From Kitasatospora sp. NBC_00315 (GTDB lineage: Bacteria; Actinomycetota; Actinomycetes; Streptomycetales; Streptomycetaceae), in contig NZ_CP108025.1 of assembly GCF_041435095.1 (NCBI RefSeq), positions 4,278,001 to 4,342,000 of the forward strand: DNA of 64,000 nt, in the 5' to 3' direction. Every line of letters begins with the position of its first letter. Position 1 is the stretch's first letter. Below are positions 20,444-29,435 of the stretch, one piece after another. A model generated the notes under the pieces. The model worked only from the letters and a program-made list of their open reading frames with translations, had not been told where the DNA came from and did no database searches. The translations under genes and the position numbers were made by a program.

Positions 20444-21070
20444 ATGAATGAGCCCTACCAGCGCGACCACGCCGGCCATGCCCCCGAGGGCCGGCGAGCA
20501 CGCGTGTTCCTCGCCGCGCCGCTGATGCGACTGACCGGGCCGGCGGACAGCGTGGTGACCCTGGCCAGCCGCACCCGCCTCACGACGCTCCGCTCCACGC
20601 TCCTGCGCAGCGGCGCCGCCGTCTACAGCGCGCACCACAGCGACGCCTGGACGGTGGCCGGCCGGGTGCCGGAGCCCCGGGTCCCGTCGGACTTCCGCGC
20701 GCTGCAGACCGCCGACCTCGTCTTCGCGTACGTCGGTGCCCCGCTCAGCGCCGGCGTCAGCCTGGAGCTCGGCTGGGCCTCGGCGCTGCGCAAGCCGGTC
20801 GTCCTGCTGGTGGACGAGGCGATCACGCACAACCCGCTGATCGCCACCATCGAGCAGGTCGCCCCGGTGCTGCCGCTCGTCTTCGACGACACCTGGTCGC
20901 AGGAGGCCCTGCGGCACACCGTCGAGACGGCACTCGACTGGGCCGGCATGGCGCTGTCGCTGCGTGAGGGCTTCTGGACCGCGCCCGGCGAGCAGTTCAC
21001 CATTCCGCGCCAGCAGCCGCCGGCCGTCGGCCCGTTCGACTTCTGGACCACCGGCGCCGCGACCGGCTGA
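20444..21070 (+). CDS. Nucleoside 2-deoxyribosyltransferase-like protein
   Basis: 208 residues from ATG 20444. RVFLAAPLMRL near the N-terminus, FRALQTADLVFAYVGAPLSA and VSLELGWASALRKPVVLLVD match the deoxyribosyltransferase/nucleotide N-hydrolase fold. In that family an acidic residue in the ELG-type segment is catalytic, and ELGWA is present here. It may act on a nucleoside or nucleotide, or be a sensor-like derivative. It is transcribed divergently from the peptide gene and ends before the second regulator, pointing to membership in the same locus. The last about 35 residues are Pro-rich. Confidence 0.65.
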   Translation: MNEPYQRDHAGHAPEGRRARVFLAAPLMRLTGPADSVVTLASRTRLTTLRSTLLRSGAAVYSAHHSDAWTVAGRVPEPRVPSDFRALQTADLVFAYVGAPLSAGVSLELGWASALRKPVVLLVDEAITHNPLIATIEQVAPVLPLVFDDTWSQEALRHTVETALDWAGMALSLREGFWTAPGEQFTIPRQQPPAVGPFDFWTTGAATG

Positions 21071-21352
21071 CGCCCGCACCGGCCGTTCGCCGGGCTCCCC
21101 CCGGGCTCCCCGCACCCGACCGTCCCCCTGCCGCTCCCGTTCGGCCGGCGTACCGCCCGGGCCCCGGCCCCCGCCGCGCCCGCCACGAACGCCGTACCGC
21201 CCTCGCCCGCACCCCCGGGCGTCGCCGTGGTCCCTCGGCCGCCGGTGACGGCCGGTCCGGCGAGCAGCTCGCACCGGACGGGGACACGGCGTGTCCACCC
21301 GCGAGAGCGGAGCAGGAAGCCCGCCGCCCCGTGGCTGCCGGGGTGGTGGCGT

Positions 21353-22330
21353 TCAGTCACCGCGGCCCCCGCGCATCTGCCAGCCCAGCTGGAAGAGGGT
21401 CTGGGCGCCGTGGCGCTCGCGCAGGCGGGAGATGTGGCCGGCCACGGTGCGCTCGCTGAGGCCCATCCGGGTGGCGACGGCGCGCTGGGTGAGGCCGGAG
21501 GCCAGCAGGCGGCCGACGCGATCGGCGGCGTGGTGGGCGGAGCCCTTCACCCCGGCCGTGTCCCATTCGACGGTCTCGGCGCGGGTCCAGTCGCGTTCGA
21601 ACACGCCGACCAGGAAGGCGACCGCGGCGGGATCGGTCACGAAGGACGCCCGGGTGTGGTCGTCGGCCGCCGGGATGACCGCCACCGTACGGTCGAAGAT
21701 GATCATCCGGTGGAACGCCTCGTCCAGGACGCGGACCTGAGCCCCCTGTGCGGTGACGCGCGAGGCGTAGGCCACCACCGCGGGCTCGGCGAGCACCGAG
21801 GGCTGGTAGAGCGTGCGCAGGGCCCGTCCGCGGCCGAGCAGGGCGAGATCCTGCCGGGTGGCGATCTCCATGGCCGCCGCCGGCCGGTGGCCGGGCTGGA
21901 CGGTGAGCACTTCCTCGGTGCAGTCCGACAGCAGCTGGGTGATCCGGTGGCGGATGTGGGTGTGCCCCTCGATGAGTTCGGAGCTGCCCGGCTGGTCGAG
22001 CCGGCGCGGCACCGCGTCATAGGCCCGGGTGAGGCCGTCCAGGGCGCTGGGGAGGCTCTCGGCGCGGACCAGGAGGCGGGTGGCCTCCGTGCGGAGTTCG
22101 GCGCCCAGACGGTCGCTGACGGCCCGCGGGCTGACGGCCGTGTAGGAGGCGTCCATCGAGTTCGGCATCACCAGGCCGACGTCCACCAGCTGGCGCAGTG
22201 CCGCCTCGTCGGACTCCGTCACCGCCGTGGCCGGCAGTCGCCCGCCCTCGGCCAGGATCGCCAGGTACAGCTGCCGGGCCGTTTCGTCGGGCGTGTCGGT
22301 GCCCGGATCGGCGGTCGGATCCGCAGTCAC
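21353..22330 (-). CDS. LuxR-type HTH regulator with TrmB/PLD-like sensor domain (paralogue 2)
   Basis: 325 residues from GTG 22330, with GGGAG 8 nt upstream. The upstream in-frame extension is Cys/Arg-rich and unlikely. It aligns end to end with the 18805 regulator: LRQLVDVGLVMPN, EVLTVQPGHRPAAAMEIATR, TLYQPSVLAEPAVVAYASRV, QVRVLDEAFHRMIIFDRTVA, and the C-terminal HTH VATRMGLSERTVAGHISRLR followed by ETLFQLGW in paralogue 1 and QTLFQLGW here. Both end in the same LFQLGW segment. The pair brackets the peptide and transferase genes. A 12-bp palindrome lies just upstream (22365-22376), possibly an autoregulatory site. Confidence 0.8.
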   Translation of the reverse strand: MTADPTADPGTDTPDETARQLYLAILAEGGRLPATAVTESDEAALRQLVDVGLVMPNSMDASYTAVSPRAVSDRLGAELRTEATRLLVRAESLPSALDGLTRAYDAVPRRLDQPGSSELIEGHTHIRHRITQLLSDCTEEVLTVQPGHRPAAAMEIATRQDLALLGRGRALRTLYQPSVLAEPAVVAYASRVTAQGAQVRVLDEAFHRMIIFDRTVAVIPAADDHTRASFVTDPAAVAFLVGVFERDWTRAETVEWDTAGVKGSAHHAADRVGRLLASGLTQRAVATRMGLSERTVAGHISRLRERHGAQTLFQLGWQMRGGRGD

Positions 22331-22364
22331 CTCGAACACTCCCTGCCGGATGTACCTCAACGTT

Positions 22365-22376
22365 CGATCATGATCG
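22365..22376. promoter_or_regulatory. 12-bp palindrome upstream of regulator 2
   Basis: CGATCATGATCG, 35 bp upstream of the GTG start. Possible operator. Confidence 0.35.
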
Positions 22377-23825
22377 CAGCAGTGGCGCCGGGGCGCGATC
22401 GCGGTCGCTGCGCCGGCGGCCCCCGAGCGCCCGGGACATGCGGTCGCACGTCCCGCACCCGGGAGCCCGCCGGTGCACACCAGTGCCACAGGCGCTTCCG
22501 GTGAGGCGGAGCAGCAACGCCTCACCGGCTCCGGTTCGGTCGGCCATCACCACACATGGCCTCCCGCCGGCGCTCTCCCCCCTGTGCGCCGGCACGGACG
22601 TACCGGGCGCACCCACGTGAAGAGCAAGTCGCCGGCTTCAGGCTGCGGTTGCCTGGACGACCTGGCGTGAACCCAGCCTCACAGTGTGTCGGCCGGTGAA
22701 CAAGTGGCGTCCGATTGCATGTTTCCGCAAGTGCAGGAACTTGCAGGCGGCCGACGCGGCTTCCAGGTGCGCAATTCGCCGAATTTCAGCCCATTCCGTT
22801 GGTGGGTCCCCGGGGAGTGTCCGCCGACCAAACGGTCATTCGGTGCGGCGGGGCACGACCGACATCATCACCCCCCCTGTCGGAAATCCGCTCCGATCCG
22901 GTGTTCCGGCATCCGATTTCCCGCCGTCCGCCGACCGGGCGGGAGGGGCCGGTGCGAGTGGGCCGGGGAGGGCGGCGGCGCCGCGGTCCGGAGTGTCGCC
23001 GACCGACGGCGGCCGGGATATTCGGTCGCCCGGCCGGATATCCCGGCGGAAAGGGCGGAGGGCGAAAAGCCGTGGCGGCGCCCAGGGGCCGCCACGGCCC
23101 CCGGGCGGGGCGGGAGCAGGGCGCCGGCGCCCCGCGCGGCCGCCGGGCCGGGTCGGGGGCGGCCGGGCCCGGCGGAAGTCCGGCGGCCGGAAGGACTCCC
23201 ATGGGGCGCCCGGCTCCGAGGGTGCGGAGGAAAAGCGAGAATGTATCGGCGATGTGCAGAAATGGTGTCCGCCCAAGACTTCGAGGGTCCGCCCGGGCAT
23301 TCACCACGAGGCTGTGCGGACCGGTCGCCCGCAGCGTTTCGGGTGCTGTCGAATATCGTTCGACCGAAGGCTCTCCGAGCCCCTGCCGGAGAACGGCTCC
23401 CTCGAATCGGCCGTGCGCCGATTCGAGGGAGCCGGCGCGCCCGCTCGGAACGGGTTCGGTGATGACGGACTTCCCATACCGGGCCGCTGCCGTCGACGGA
23501 TTCGGTACCGCGGACCGTTCCGGGGCCGGTGGCCGGTTTCCGACGGACCGTTTCCGACGGACCGCCCGCGGGCCCCGCGGGCCCGCCGGTGTTCCGGGCC
23601 CGCCCGCCCGCGCTCCCGCCCGTGCTCCCGTCCGCGCTCCCGGCCCGTGACCCGGCTCGACCCCGTCACCCGTTCGGGGGAGGCCGGGGGCGACCGTCGC
23701 AACGGACGCCCCGGTGGTGTCGATGTCGCCGGCCCCCGTTCGACGTTCCGGGTAGAGGCCGGCAACGGCCGGACGCGCCGTCCGGACGCCCCGGCGGCGG
23801 ACCCGGAGACCTACGGAGACACGTC
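22377..23825. other. 1.45-kb gene-poor region
   Basis: Several long frames cross it on both strands (for example + 22684 onwards), but all are Arg/Gly/Pro-rich, overlap one another and show no domain. I see no supportable gene. Short internal repeats occur near 23535-23560 and 23600-23650. A strong hairpin lies at 23394-23434. It could hold an untranslated RNA or decayed DNA. Confidence 0.5.
23394..23434. terminator. Strong orphan hairpin
   Basis: CGGCTCCCTCGAATCGG (23394-23410) and CCGATTCGAGGGAGCCG (23418-23434) are perfect 17-bp arms with a 7-nt loop. The stem is as strong as the operon terminators in this window, yet no gene on either side is recognised as its source. Confidence 0.5.
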
Positions 23826-24254
23826 ATGCGATTCATGGTGCTGGTCAGGGCGGACGAGCGGAGCGAGGCGGGCGTGCTCCCGGCCGAGGACATGACCGAC
23901 GCGATGGACAGGTACAACGACGAACTGGTCAGGGCGGGCGTCCTGCTCGCCGGCGAGGGGCTCCGACCGAGCACCGAGGGCGCCCGGGTCACCTTCTCGG
24001 GCGGCCGGGCCACCGTCACCGAAGGTCCGTTCGCCGAGGCCGGGGAGCTGATCGCGGGCTACTGGCTGATCGAGGTGTCGTCGAAGGCGGAGGCCGTCCA
24101 GTGGGCCACCCGGATCCCGTTCGAGGACGGCGCGGTGGAGTTGCGCAGGGTCTTCGACGCGACGGACCACCCGGCCGGGACCGTCCTGCCCGGGACAGCC
24201 GGGAAGGAGCGGACACCGCGCGAGGAGCGGCCGCGGAACGCGCCGCAGGCGTAG
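23826..24254 (+). CDS. YCII-domain (DGPF-type) protein
   Basis: 142 residues from ATG 23826. It starts MRFMVLVRADERSE, as YCII/DGPF proteins do. It has MDRYNDELVRAGVLLAGEGL and ATVTEGPFAEAGELIAGYWL, where EGPF corresponds to the DGPF motif, then RIPFEDGAVELRRVFD. A polar 30-residue tail follows. In actinobacteria these proteins are encoded next to ECF42 sigma factors, exactly as here (85 bp upstream of the sigma gene). Their biochemical function is not settled. Confidence 0.85.
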   Translation: MRFMVLVRADERSEAGVLPAEDMTDAMDRYNDELVRAGVLLAGEGLRPSTEGARVTFSGGRATVTEGPFAEAGELIAGYWLIEVSSKAEAVQWATRIPFEDGAVELRRVFDATDHPAGTVLPGTAGKERTPREERPRNAPQA

Positions 24255-24339
24255 CGGTCCACGCCGCCGCGGTGGCGGGCGGGCCGGGGAGGCGGGCGCG
24301 TCGGTGGTTGTCCCCGGCCGGGCCGAGCTGCTCTGATGG

Positions 24340-25875
24340 GTGGCCGTGACATCCTCCGAGGACAGCCCGCCAGGCCCGCCCCCGACCGCCGGCGCCGGGC
24401 ACGCGGACGCGGACGCGGACGCGGACGCCGGGCAAGGGGACGCGGACGGGGCCGCCGGGCAAGGGGACGCGGCCGCCGACGCCGGACGCGCGATCGACGC
24501 GGTCTGGCGGATCGAGTCGGCACGGCTGATCGCCGGTCTGGCCCGGATCGTGCGCGACGTCGGCCTGGCCGAGGAACTGGCCCAGGACGCACTGGTCGCC
24601 GCACTGGAGCAGTGGCCGCACTCGGGTGTGCCGCGCAACCCCGGTGCCTGGCTGATGGCCACCGCGAAGCACCGGGCGGTGGACAGCCTGCGGCGCAAGG
24701 ACGTGCTCCGCCGCAAGATCGACGAACTCGGCCACCGGCTCACGGTCGAGGGGGAGGGCGCGGGGACCGGATCGGAGCTCGACGAGGCTCTCGACCGGAT
24801 GGAGGACGACATCGGGGACGACCTGCTGCGGCTGGTGTTCACCGCCTGTCACCCCGTGCTGTCCACCGAGGCCAGGGTGGCGCTCACTCTGCGCCTGCTC
24901 GGCGGCCTGACCACCAAGGAGATCGCCCGCGCCTTCCTCACCCCCGAGTCGACCGTGGCGCAGCGGATCGTCCGGGCCAAGCGGACCCTGGCCGACGCGA
25001 AGGTCCCGTTCGAGGTTCCGAAGGGCGACGAACTCGCGGTCCGGCTGGCCTCGGTGCTCGAGGTGCTCTACCTGATCTTCAACGAGGGGTACGCCGCGAC
25101 GACCGGGGACGACTGGATGCGGCCGGCGCTCTGCGCGGAGGCACTGCGGCTCGGCCGCGTGCTGGCCGAACTCGCCCCGGGGGAGCCGGAGGTGCACGGG
25201 CTGGTCGCTCTGATGGAGATCCAGGCGTCGCGTACGGGCGCGCGGACCGGCCCGTCCGGTGAGCCCGTACTGCTGCTCGACCAGGACCGCGGTCACTGGG
25301 ACCACGTCCTGATCAGGCGTGGCCTCGCGGCTCTTGAGCGCGCCGAACGGGCCGCCGCGGAGCCGGCCACCGGCTCGGAGCCGGCCACGGGTTCGGGCGG
25401 GGCGCCGGACGTAGGGCCGGACGTAGGGCCGGACGAGGGCGCGGGCGGCCCTCCGCGCCCGCCGGGGCCCTACCGGCTGCAGGCCGGGATCGCGGCCTGT
25501 CACGCCCGGGCGCGCACCGCACAGGAGACGGACTGGGTGCGCATCGCGGCGCTCTACGCGGCTCTCGCGCGGGTCGTGCCGTCCCCGGTCGTGGAGCTGA
25601 ACCGGGCGGTCGCGCTGTCGATGGCGTTCGGCCCGGCCGCCGGGCTGGCGCTGGTGGACGAGCTGGTCTCCGAGCCGGTGCTCAAGGACTACCACCTGTT
25701 GCCGAGCGTGCGCGGTGACCTGCTGGCCAAGCTGGGCCGCCACGCGGAGGCGTACGCGGAGCTCTCCCGCGCGGCCGGGCTGACCCGTAACGAGCGCGAG
25801 CGCGCACTGCTGCTGGCGCGTGCGGAGGCGAGTGCGGCAGCGGCACGCGGCGGCGCCGTGCCGGGAGGGGGTTGA
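24340..25875 (+). CDS. ECF sigma factor, ECF42 type
   Basis: 511 residues from GTG 24340. GTG 24346 is an equally possible start. A low-complexity Asp/Ala N-terminus (encoded by GCGGAC repeats near 24401-24428) precedes sigma region 2 (GLAEELAQDALVAALEQWPH, AWLMATAKHRAVDSLRR) and region 4 (LRLLGGLTTKEIARAFLTPE, then STVAQRIVRAK). The long C-terminal extension (LYLIFNEGYAAT, VVELNRAVALSMAFGPAAGL, GRHAEAYAELSRAAGLTRNE) is TPR-like and typical of ECF42, where it is needed for activity. A repetitive linker (EPATGSEPATGSGG) is inserted within it. No anti-sigma gene is adjacent, consistent with the group. Confidence 0.85.
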   Translation: MAVTSSEDSPPGPPPTAGAGHADADADADAGQGDADGAAGQGDAAADAGRAIDAVWRIESARLIAGLARIVRDVGLAEELAQDALVAALEQWPHSGVPRNPGAWLMATAKHRAVDSLRRKDVLRRKIDELGHRLTVEGEGAGTGSELDEALDRMEDDIGDDLLRLVFTACHPVLSTEARVALTLRLLGGLTTKEIARAFLTPESTVAQRIVRAKRTLADAKVPFEVPKGDELAVRLASVLEVLYLIFNEGYAATTGDDWMRPALCAEALRLGRVLAELAPGEPEVHGLVALMEIQASRTGARTGPSGEPVLLLDQDRGHWDHVLIRRGLAALERAERAAAEPATGSEPATGSGGAPDVGPDVGPDEGAGGPPRPPGPYRLQAGIAACHARARTAQETDWVRIAALYAALARVVPSPVVELNRAVALSMAFGPAAGLALVDELVSEPVLKDYHLLPSVRGDLLAKLGRHAEAYAELSRAAGLTRNERERALLLARAEASAAAARGGAVPGGG

Positions 25876-26048
25876 CCGGCGCGCGGAGCGGTCCCCCCGC
25901 GCCCGCTCCGCGCGTTCCCGCCGGGAACGCACCGGAGCGGTTCCCGCCGCCAACCTAACAAACCGCATGGTTGGTATGTCAACGGGGGCAGGTGAGGCGC
26001 CGTGTGCCCGCGTACGCCCACGCGGCGCGCGTCGGTGGTCGGTCGTGT

Positions 26049-26702
26049 TCAGCGGATCAGTCGGCGCTCCTTGGCCGCGGCGACCGCGCCGGCCCGGGTG
26101 TCGACGCCCAACTTCTCGTAGATCCGCCCCAGATGGGTCTTCACGGTGGCCTCGCTGATGAACAGGGCCCGGGCGATCTCCCGGTTGCCGAGGCCCTGGG
26201 CGAGCTGTCCGAGGATCTCCCCCTCGCGTTCGGTGAGCTGCGGCGCCGGGGTGCGCATCTGCGCCATCACCCGGGAGGCGACCGGTGGCGACAGCGTGGT
26301 GCGGCCCGCGGCGGCGGCGTGCACGGCGGCGAACAGCTCCTCCGGCCGCTCGGCCTTGAGCAGGTAGCCGGTCGCGCCGGCGCCGATGGCACGGGTGATG
26401 TCGGCGTCCGTGTCGTAGGTGGTGAGCACGAGGACGTACGGCGCGCCGGGAGCGCCGCTGATCCGTCGGGTCGCCTCCACCCCGTCGATCCCGTCACCCA
26501 GTTGAAGGTCCATCAGGACGACCTGCGGCCGCAGTCGGGCGGCCAGCGCGACGGCCTCCTCGCCGCTGCCCGCCTCGCCGACCACCTCGATGTCGCCGGC
26601 GCTGGCGAGCAGGGCGAGCAGACCGGCACGCACCACGGCGTGGTCGTCGCAGACCAGCAGGCGTACCGGCGTCGGCGCGGGCGGGCGGACGGGCGGGGTC
26701 AC
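26049..26702 (-). CDS. NarL/LuxR-type response regulator (SenR-like)
   Basis: 217 residues from GTG 26702, whose GTGA overlaps the kinase stop codon. The receiver domain has LLVCDDHAVVRAGL, phospho-acceptor Asp in VVLMDLQLGDGIDG, and YLLKAERPEEL with the conserved Lys. The C-terminal HTH is LTEREGEILGQLAQGLGNRE and EATVKTHLGRIYEKLGV. Pairing with the kinase directly upstream is clear. With the HbpS-like gene on the other side of the kinase, the trio resembles SenR-SenS-HbpS of Streptomyces reticuli, a redox/haem-responsive system. The match is inferred from gene order and families. Confidence 0.88.
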   Translation of the reverse strand: MTPPVRPPAPTPVRLLVCDDHAVVRAGLLALLASAGDIEVVGEAGSGEEAVALAARLRPQVVLMDLQLGDGIDGVEATRRISGAPGAPYVLVLTTYDTDADITRAIGAGATGYLLKAERPEELFAAVHAAAAGRTTLSPPVASRVMAQMRTPAPQLTEREGEILGQLAQGLGNREIARALFISEATVKTHLGRIYEKLGVDTRAGAVAAAKERRLIR

Positions 26703-27919
26703 GGTGCCTCCACGGGGATCGCGGCGGAGACGACGCTGCCCTCGCCGGGGGTGCTCTCGATGGTCAGGGTGCCGCCGAGCTGACGCAGCCGGGCTCGCAT
26801 CGCCGGGAGTCCGTGGCCCCGGCCGGTCTCCGGCGCGGATCCTCCCGCGATGTCCGGACCGGCGGCGCGGCCGGTCTCCGAACCGGTGGGTCCGCCGGCC
26901 GGGAACCCCCGTCCGTCGTCGGCGATGTCGAGCACGACCTGGTCGCCGAGGAAGGAGAGGGTCAGCGCCGCCGTGGTCGCACCGGAGTGTTCCCGGACGT
27001 TCGCGAGCGCGCCCTGGGCGATCCGCAGCAGGGCCGACCGGACGGGGGCCCCGAGCGGTACGGGCGCGCCGTCCAGGTGGAAGCGGACGGCCAGCCCGCT
27101 CTCGGCGCACTCGCGGGCGGCCAGCGCGTCCAGGGCCTGGTCGAGGCTGCTGCCGTCGGCGAGTTCGGCGGGGGCGAGGTCGTGCACGAAGCGGCGCGCC
27201 TCGGCGAGATTGCGGGCGGCCACCGCGCCGGCGGTGCGGACGTGCGCGCGGGCCGTCGCGGGGTCGGTTTCCCAGGTGCGGTCGGCGGCCTGGAGCAGCA
27301 TCCGCTGACTGGAGAGGCCCTGCGCGAGGGTGTCGTGGATCTCCATGGCGAGCCGGCCGCGCTCGGCGAGCATGCCCTCGCGCCGTTCGGTGGCGGCGAG
27401 TTCGCGCCGGGTGCGGACCAGGTCGTCGATCAGCGCCTGCTGCCGGGCGGTCTGCCGTTCCATGTACAGGAAGACGGCGGTGGCCAGCGCGGCCACGGCG
27501 GGTGGCAGCAGGACCAGGCCGGGATCCACGTCGTCGGCGAGTCTGGCCTGCGCCAGCACCACGAGCGCGGTGAGCGCGGCGACCAGCGGGATCGCCGCCC
27601 GGGCGGGCAGCACCCGCAGCGCGGTGTAGACGAGCGGGACGGCGCACCAGGCGAAGCTCGGTGCCAGCAGCACCAGGACCACCCAGAGCACCGTCACCGC
27701 AGCCAGCGGGGCCCGCGCGGTGCGCCCGGCGATCCGCGGGCCGACCAGTTGGACGAGGGCGAGCGTGGCGCTCAGGCCGAGCACCCACGGCGCCCTCGGG
27801 CTGCCGGGGTGATGGGAGAGGTAGCGGGTCAGCGAGACGGCGAGCAGCACCACCAGGACGGTGTCGAGCACGGCCGCCAGCCGGCCCGCGTCCGGGTCGG
27901 GGCGGCGGGGCTGCTGCAC
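26699..27919 (-). CDS. Membrane sensor histidine kinase, HisKA_3 type (SenS-like)
   Basis: 406 residues from GTG 27919, preceded by GAGGAGGA. Four to six hydrophobic segments occupy the first 165 residues (for example LAAVLDTVLVVLLAVSLTRY and PLAAVTVLWVVLVLLAPSFA) with no large extracellular loop. The phospho-acceptor His lies in LAMEIHDTLAQGLSSQRMLL. The ATP-binding part holds VREHSGATTAALTL, DIADDGRGFPAGG and GRGHGLPAMRARLRQLGGTL. An external partner such as the divergently encoded HbpS-like protein could provide sensing, as in SenS. Confidence 0.87.
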   Translation of the reverse strand: MQQPRRPDPDAGRLAAVLDTVLVVLLAVSLTRYLSHHPGSPRAPWVLGLSATLALVQLVGPRIAGRTARAPLAAVTVLWVVLVLLAPSFAWCAVPLVYTALRVLPARAAIPLVAALTALVVLAQARLADDVDPGLVLLPPAVAALATAVFLYMERQTARQQALIDDLVRTRRELAATERREGMLAERGRLAMEIHDTLAQGLSSQRMLLQAADRTWETDPATARAHVRTAGAVAARNLAEARRFVHDLAPAELADGSSLDQALDALAARECAESGLAVRFHLDGAPVPLGAPVRSALLRIAQGALANVREHSGATTAALTLSFLGDQVVLDIADDGRGFPAGGPTGSETGRAAGPDIAGGSAPETGRGHGLPAMRARLRQLGGTLTIESTPGEGSVVSAAIPVEAP

Positions 27920-27943
27920 CGGATCCTCCTCGTGCTCGGTCGG

Positions 27944-27995
27944 TTCGTGGGCCGGGTCTGCGAGCCGGCTTCGTGGGCCGGCTGTGCGCGCCGGC
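27944..27995. repeat. 26-bp tandem duplication in the divergent kinase/HbpS promoter region
   Basis: TTCGTGGGCCGG begins both units (27944-27969 and 27970-27995); 23 of 26 positions match. It lies just upstream of the kinase start within the 374-bp divergent region 27920-28293. No other gene is seen there. Confidence 0.7.
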
Positions 27996-28293
27996 TCTGT
28001 GGTCGTTCGCGCGCCTTTGTCCGAGAGGGCCGCGGGCGTCGCCCGGGGGAGCGGGGGCCCGCTCTTCGGCGGTCCGGGCGCCCTCGCCGGCACCCTGCCC
28101 GACCTGCGGCGACACCACGATCCTGACGCGCGGGGCCCGGTTGCGCATCAACCGATCGGCTGACCCGGCCGTCCTCCATCATGCCTGCGCCGACGGGCCG
28201 GACCGCCGACCCGGCCCGCCCGGATCCGGGCCGAGGATCGAAGCAGGGCAGGGGCCGCAGCGGCTCCGCCACCGATCCACCAGGAGTGGGACC

Positions 28294-28854
28294 ATGAAGA
28301 AGACCAGCGTGCGCACCCGGGTACTGACCGGCGCCGTCGCCGTCGCCGCCCTCGGAGCGGCCGGCCTCGGTGCCGTCTCCGCCAGTGCGGCCCCGAGCCC
28401 CTCCCCGGCGGCGCCCGCCGCGGTCGACGCCGAGCCCCAGAACAAGAGCCTCGTCCAGTCCACCGGCCTCAGCATCGAGGCCGCCACCAGGGCCGCTCAG
28501 GCCGCCCTGGACGCTGCCGGGAAGGACGGCCGGCACGTCTCGGTCGCGGTGGTCGACCGGGACGGCGTCACCCGGGTGCTGCTCAAGGGGGACGGCGCGG
28601 GCCCGCAGTCCCCGGAGTCCGCCGAGCGCAAGGCGTTCACCGCCGTCTCCTGGAACGCCCCTACCTCCGAGCTGGCGAAGCGCCTCGCGCAGGCCCCCGC
28701 CCTGAAGGACATCCCCGGCACGCTGTTCCTCGCGGGCGGCGCCCCGGTGCAGTCCAAGGGGGCCCCGATCGCGGCGATCGGCGTCGCGGGGGCCCCGAGC
28801 GGTGACCTGGACGAGCAGTTCGCCCAGGCGGGCGTGGCGGCGCTCGGCCGCTGA
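28294..28854 (+). CDS. Secreted GlcG/HbpS-like protein (DUF336)
   Basis: 186 residues from ATG 28294 with CAGGAG upstream. A signal peptide (MKKTSVRTRVLTGAVAVAAL, cleavage after ASA) is followed by a Pro/Ala linker. The DUF336 domain has LSIEAATRAAQAALDAAGKD, HVSVAVVDRDGVTRVLLKGD, AERKAFTAVSW and GTLFLAGGAPVQSKGAPIAA. HbpS, a secreted haem-degrading octamer, belongs to this fold and modulates SenS. This gene is divergent from the kinase. Whether it binds haem cannot be judged from sequence. Confidence 0.82.
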   Translation: MKKTSVRTRVLTGAVAVAALGAAGLGAVSASAAPSPSPAAPAAVDAEPQNKSLVQSTGLSIEAATRAAQAALDAAGKDGRHVSVAVVDRDGVTRVLLKGDGAGPQSPESAERKAFTAVSWNAPTSELAKRLAQAPALKDIPGTLFLAGGAPVQSKGAPIAAIGVAGAPSGDLDEQFAQAGVAALGR

Positions 28855-29013
28855 CCCGGGCCGGCCGCGATCCGGCTCCGGCCGAGTGGCCCGGGAGCGG
28901 GGCCCGGCCGAGAGGCACCCGGGAGAGCGGGCCCCGGGGAACACCCGTCGGGCAGCGCGGCGCACGGGGCCGGCGGCCGTCGGTTGTCGGTGCCGCGTGG
29001 CAGGCTTCCCGGT

Positions 29014-29424
29014 ATGACCCCGTGGACCCTCATCGACATCGAACGTGCGATCCGCTCCTCCTGGGGAGTCGACACCTGCGCGCCGGAGGATCTGGGCCGG
29101 TGGCACCCGGGCAATCCGGCGCGCGGCCAGTGCGGTGTGGTGGCGCTGGTGCTCAACGACCTCCTCGGCGGCGAACTGATGATGGGCGAGGTGCACGTCG
29201 ACGGCGTGCGGACGGACCTGCACTGGTGGAACCGCTTCGCGCCCGGCGTCGAGATCGACCTCACCCGGGAGCAGTTCGACGCCTCGGAGGAGGTCGGCCC
29301 GGGCCGGCCGGTGGCCAGGCCGGCGCGGCCCGGCCGACTGCAGGCGGAGTACGAGCTGCTCCGCGGGCGGGTCCTCGCCGCGCTCACGGCCGGGGTGCCG
29401 GTCCGGCGGCCGCTCGGCGTCTAG
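29014..29424 (+). CDS. YunG-like protein
   Basis: 136 residues from ATG 29014. It contains ARGQCGVVALVLNDLLGGEL, then HWWNRFAPGVEIDLTREQFD, the most conserved blocks of the YunG family, including a Cys followed later by a His, Trp and Asn cluster. This recalls a papain-like or transglutaminase-like active site, but no activity is proven for the family. It runs in the same direction as the dehydrogenase gene downstream. Confidence 0.65.
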   Translation: MTPWTLIDIERAIRSSWGVDTCAPEDLGRWHPGNPARGQCGVVALVLNDLLGGELMMGEVHVDGVRTDLHWWNRFAPGVEIDLTREQFDASEEVGPGRPVARPARPGRLQAEYELLRGRVLAALTAGVPVRRPLGV

Positions 29425-29435
29425 AGTCGGACGGG

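Noticed and set aside
22684-23895. Long + frame across the gene-poor region
   Set aside because: Arg/Gly/Pro-rich composition, three competing overlapping frames, and it runs into the YCII gene in another frame. No motif.
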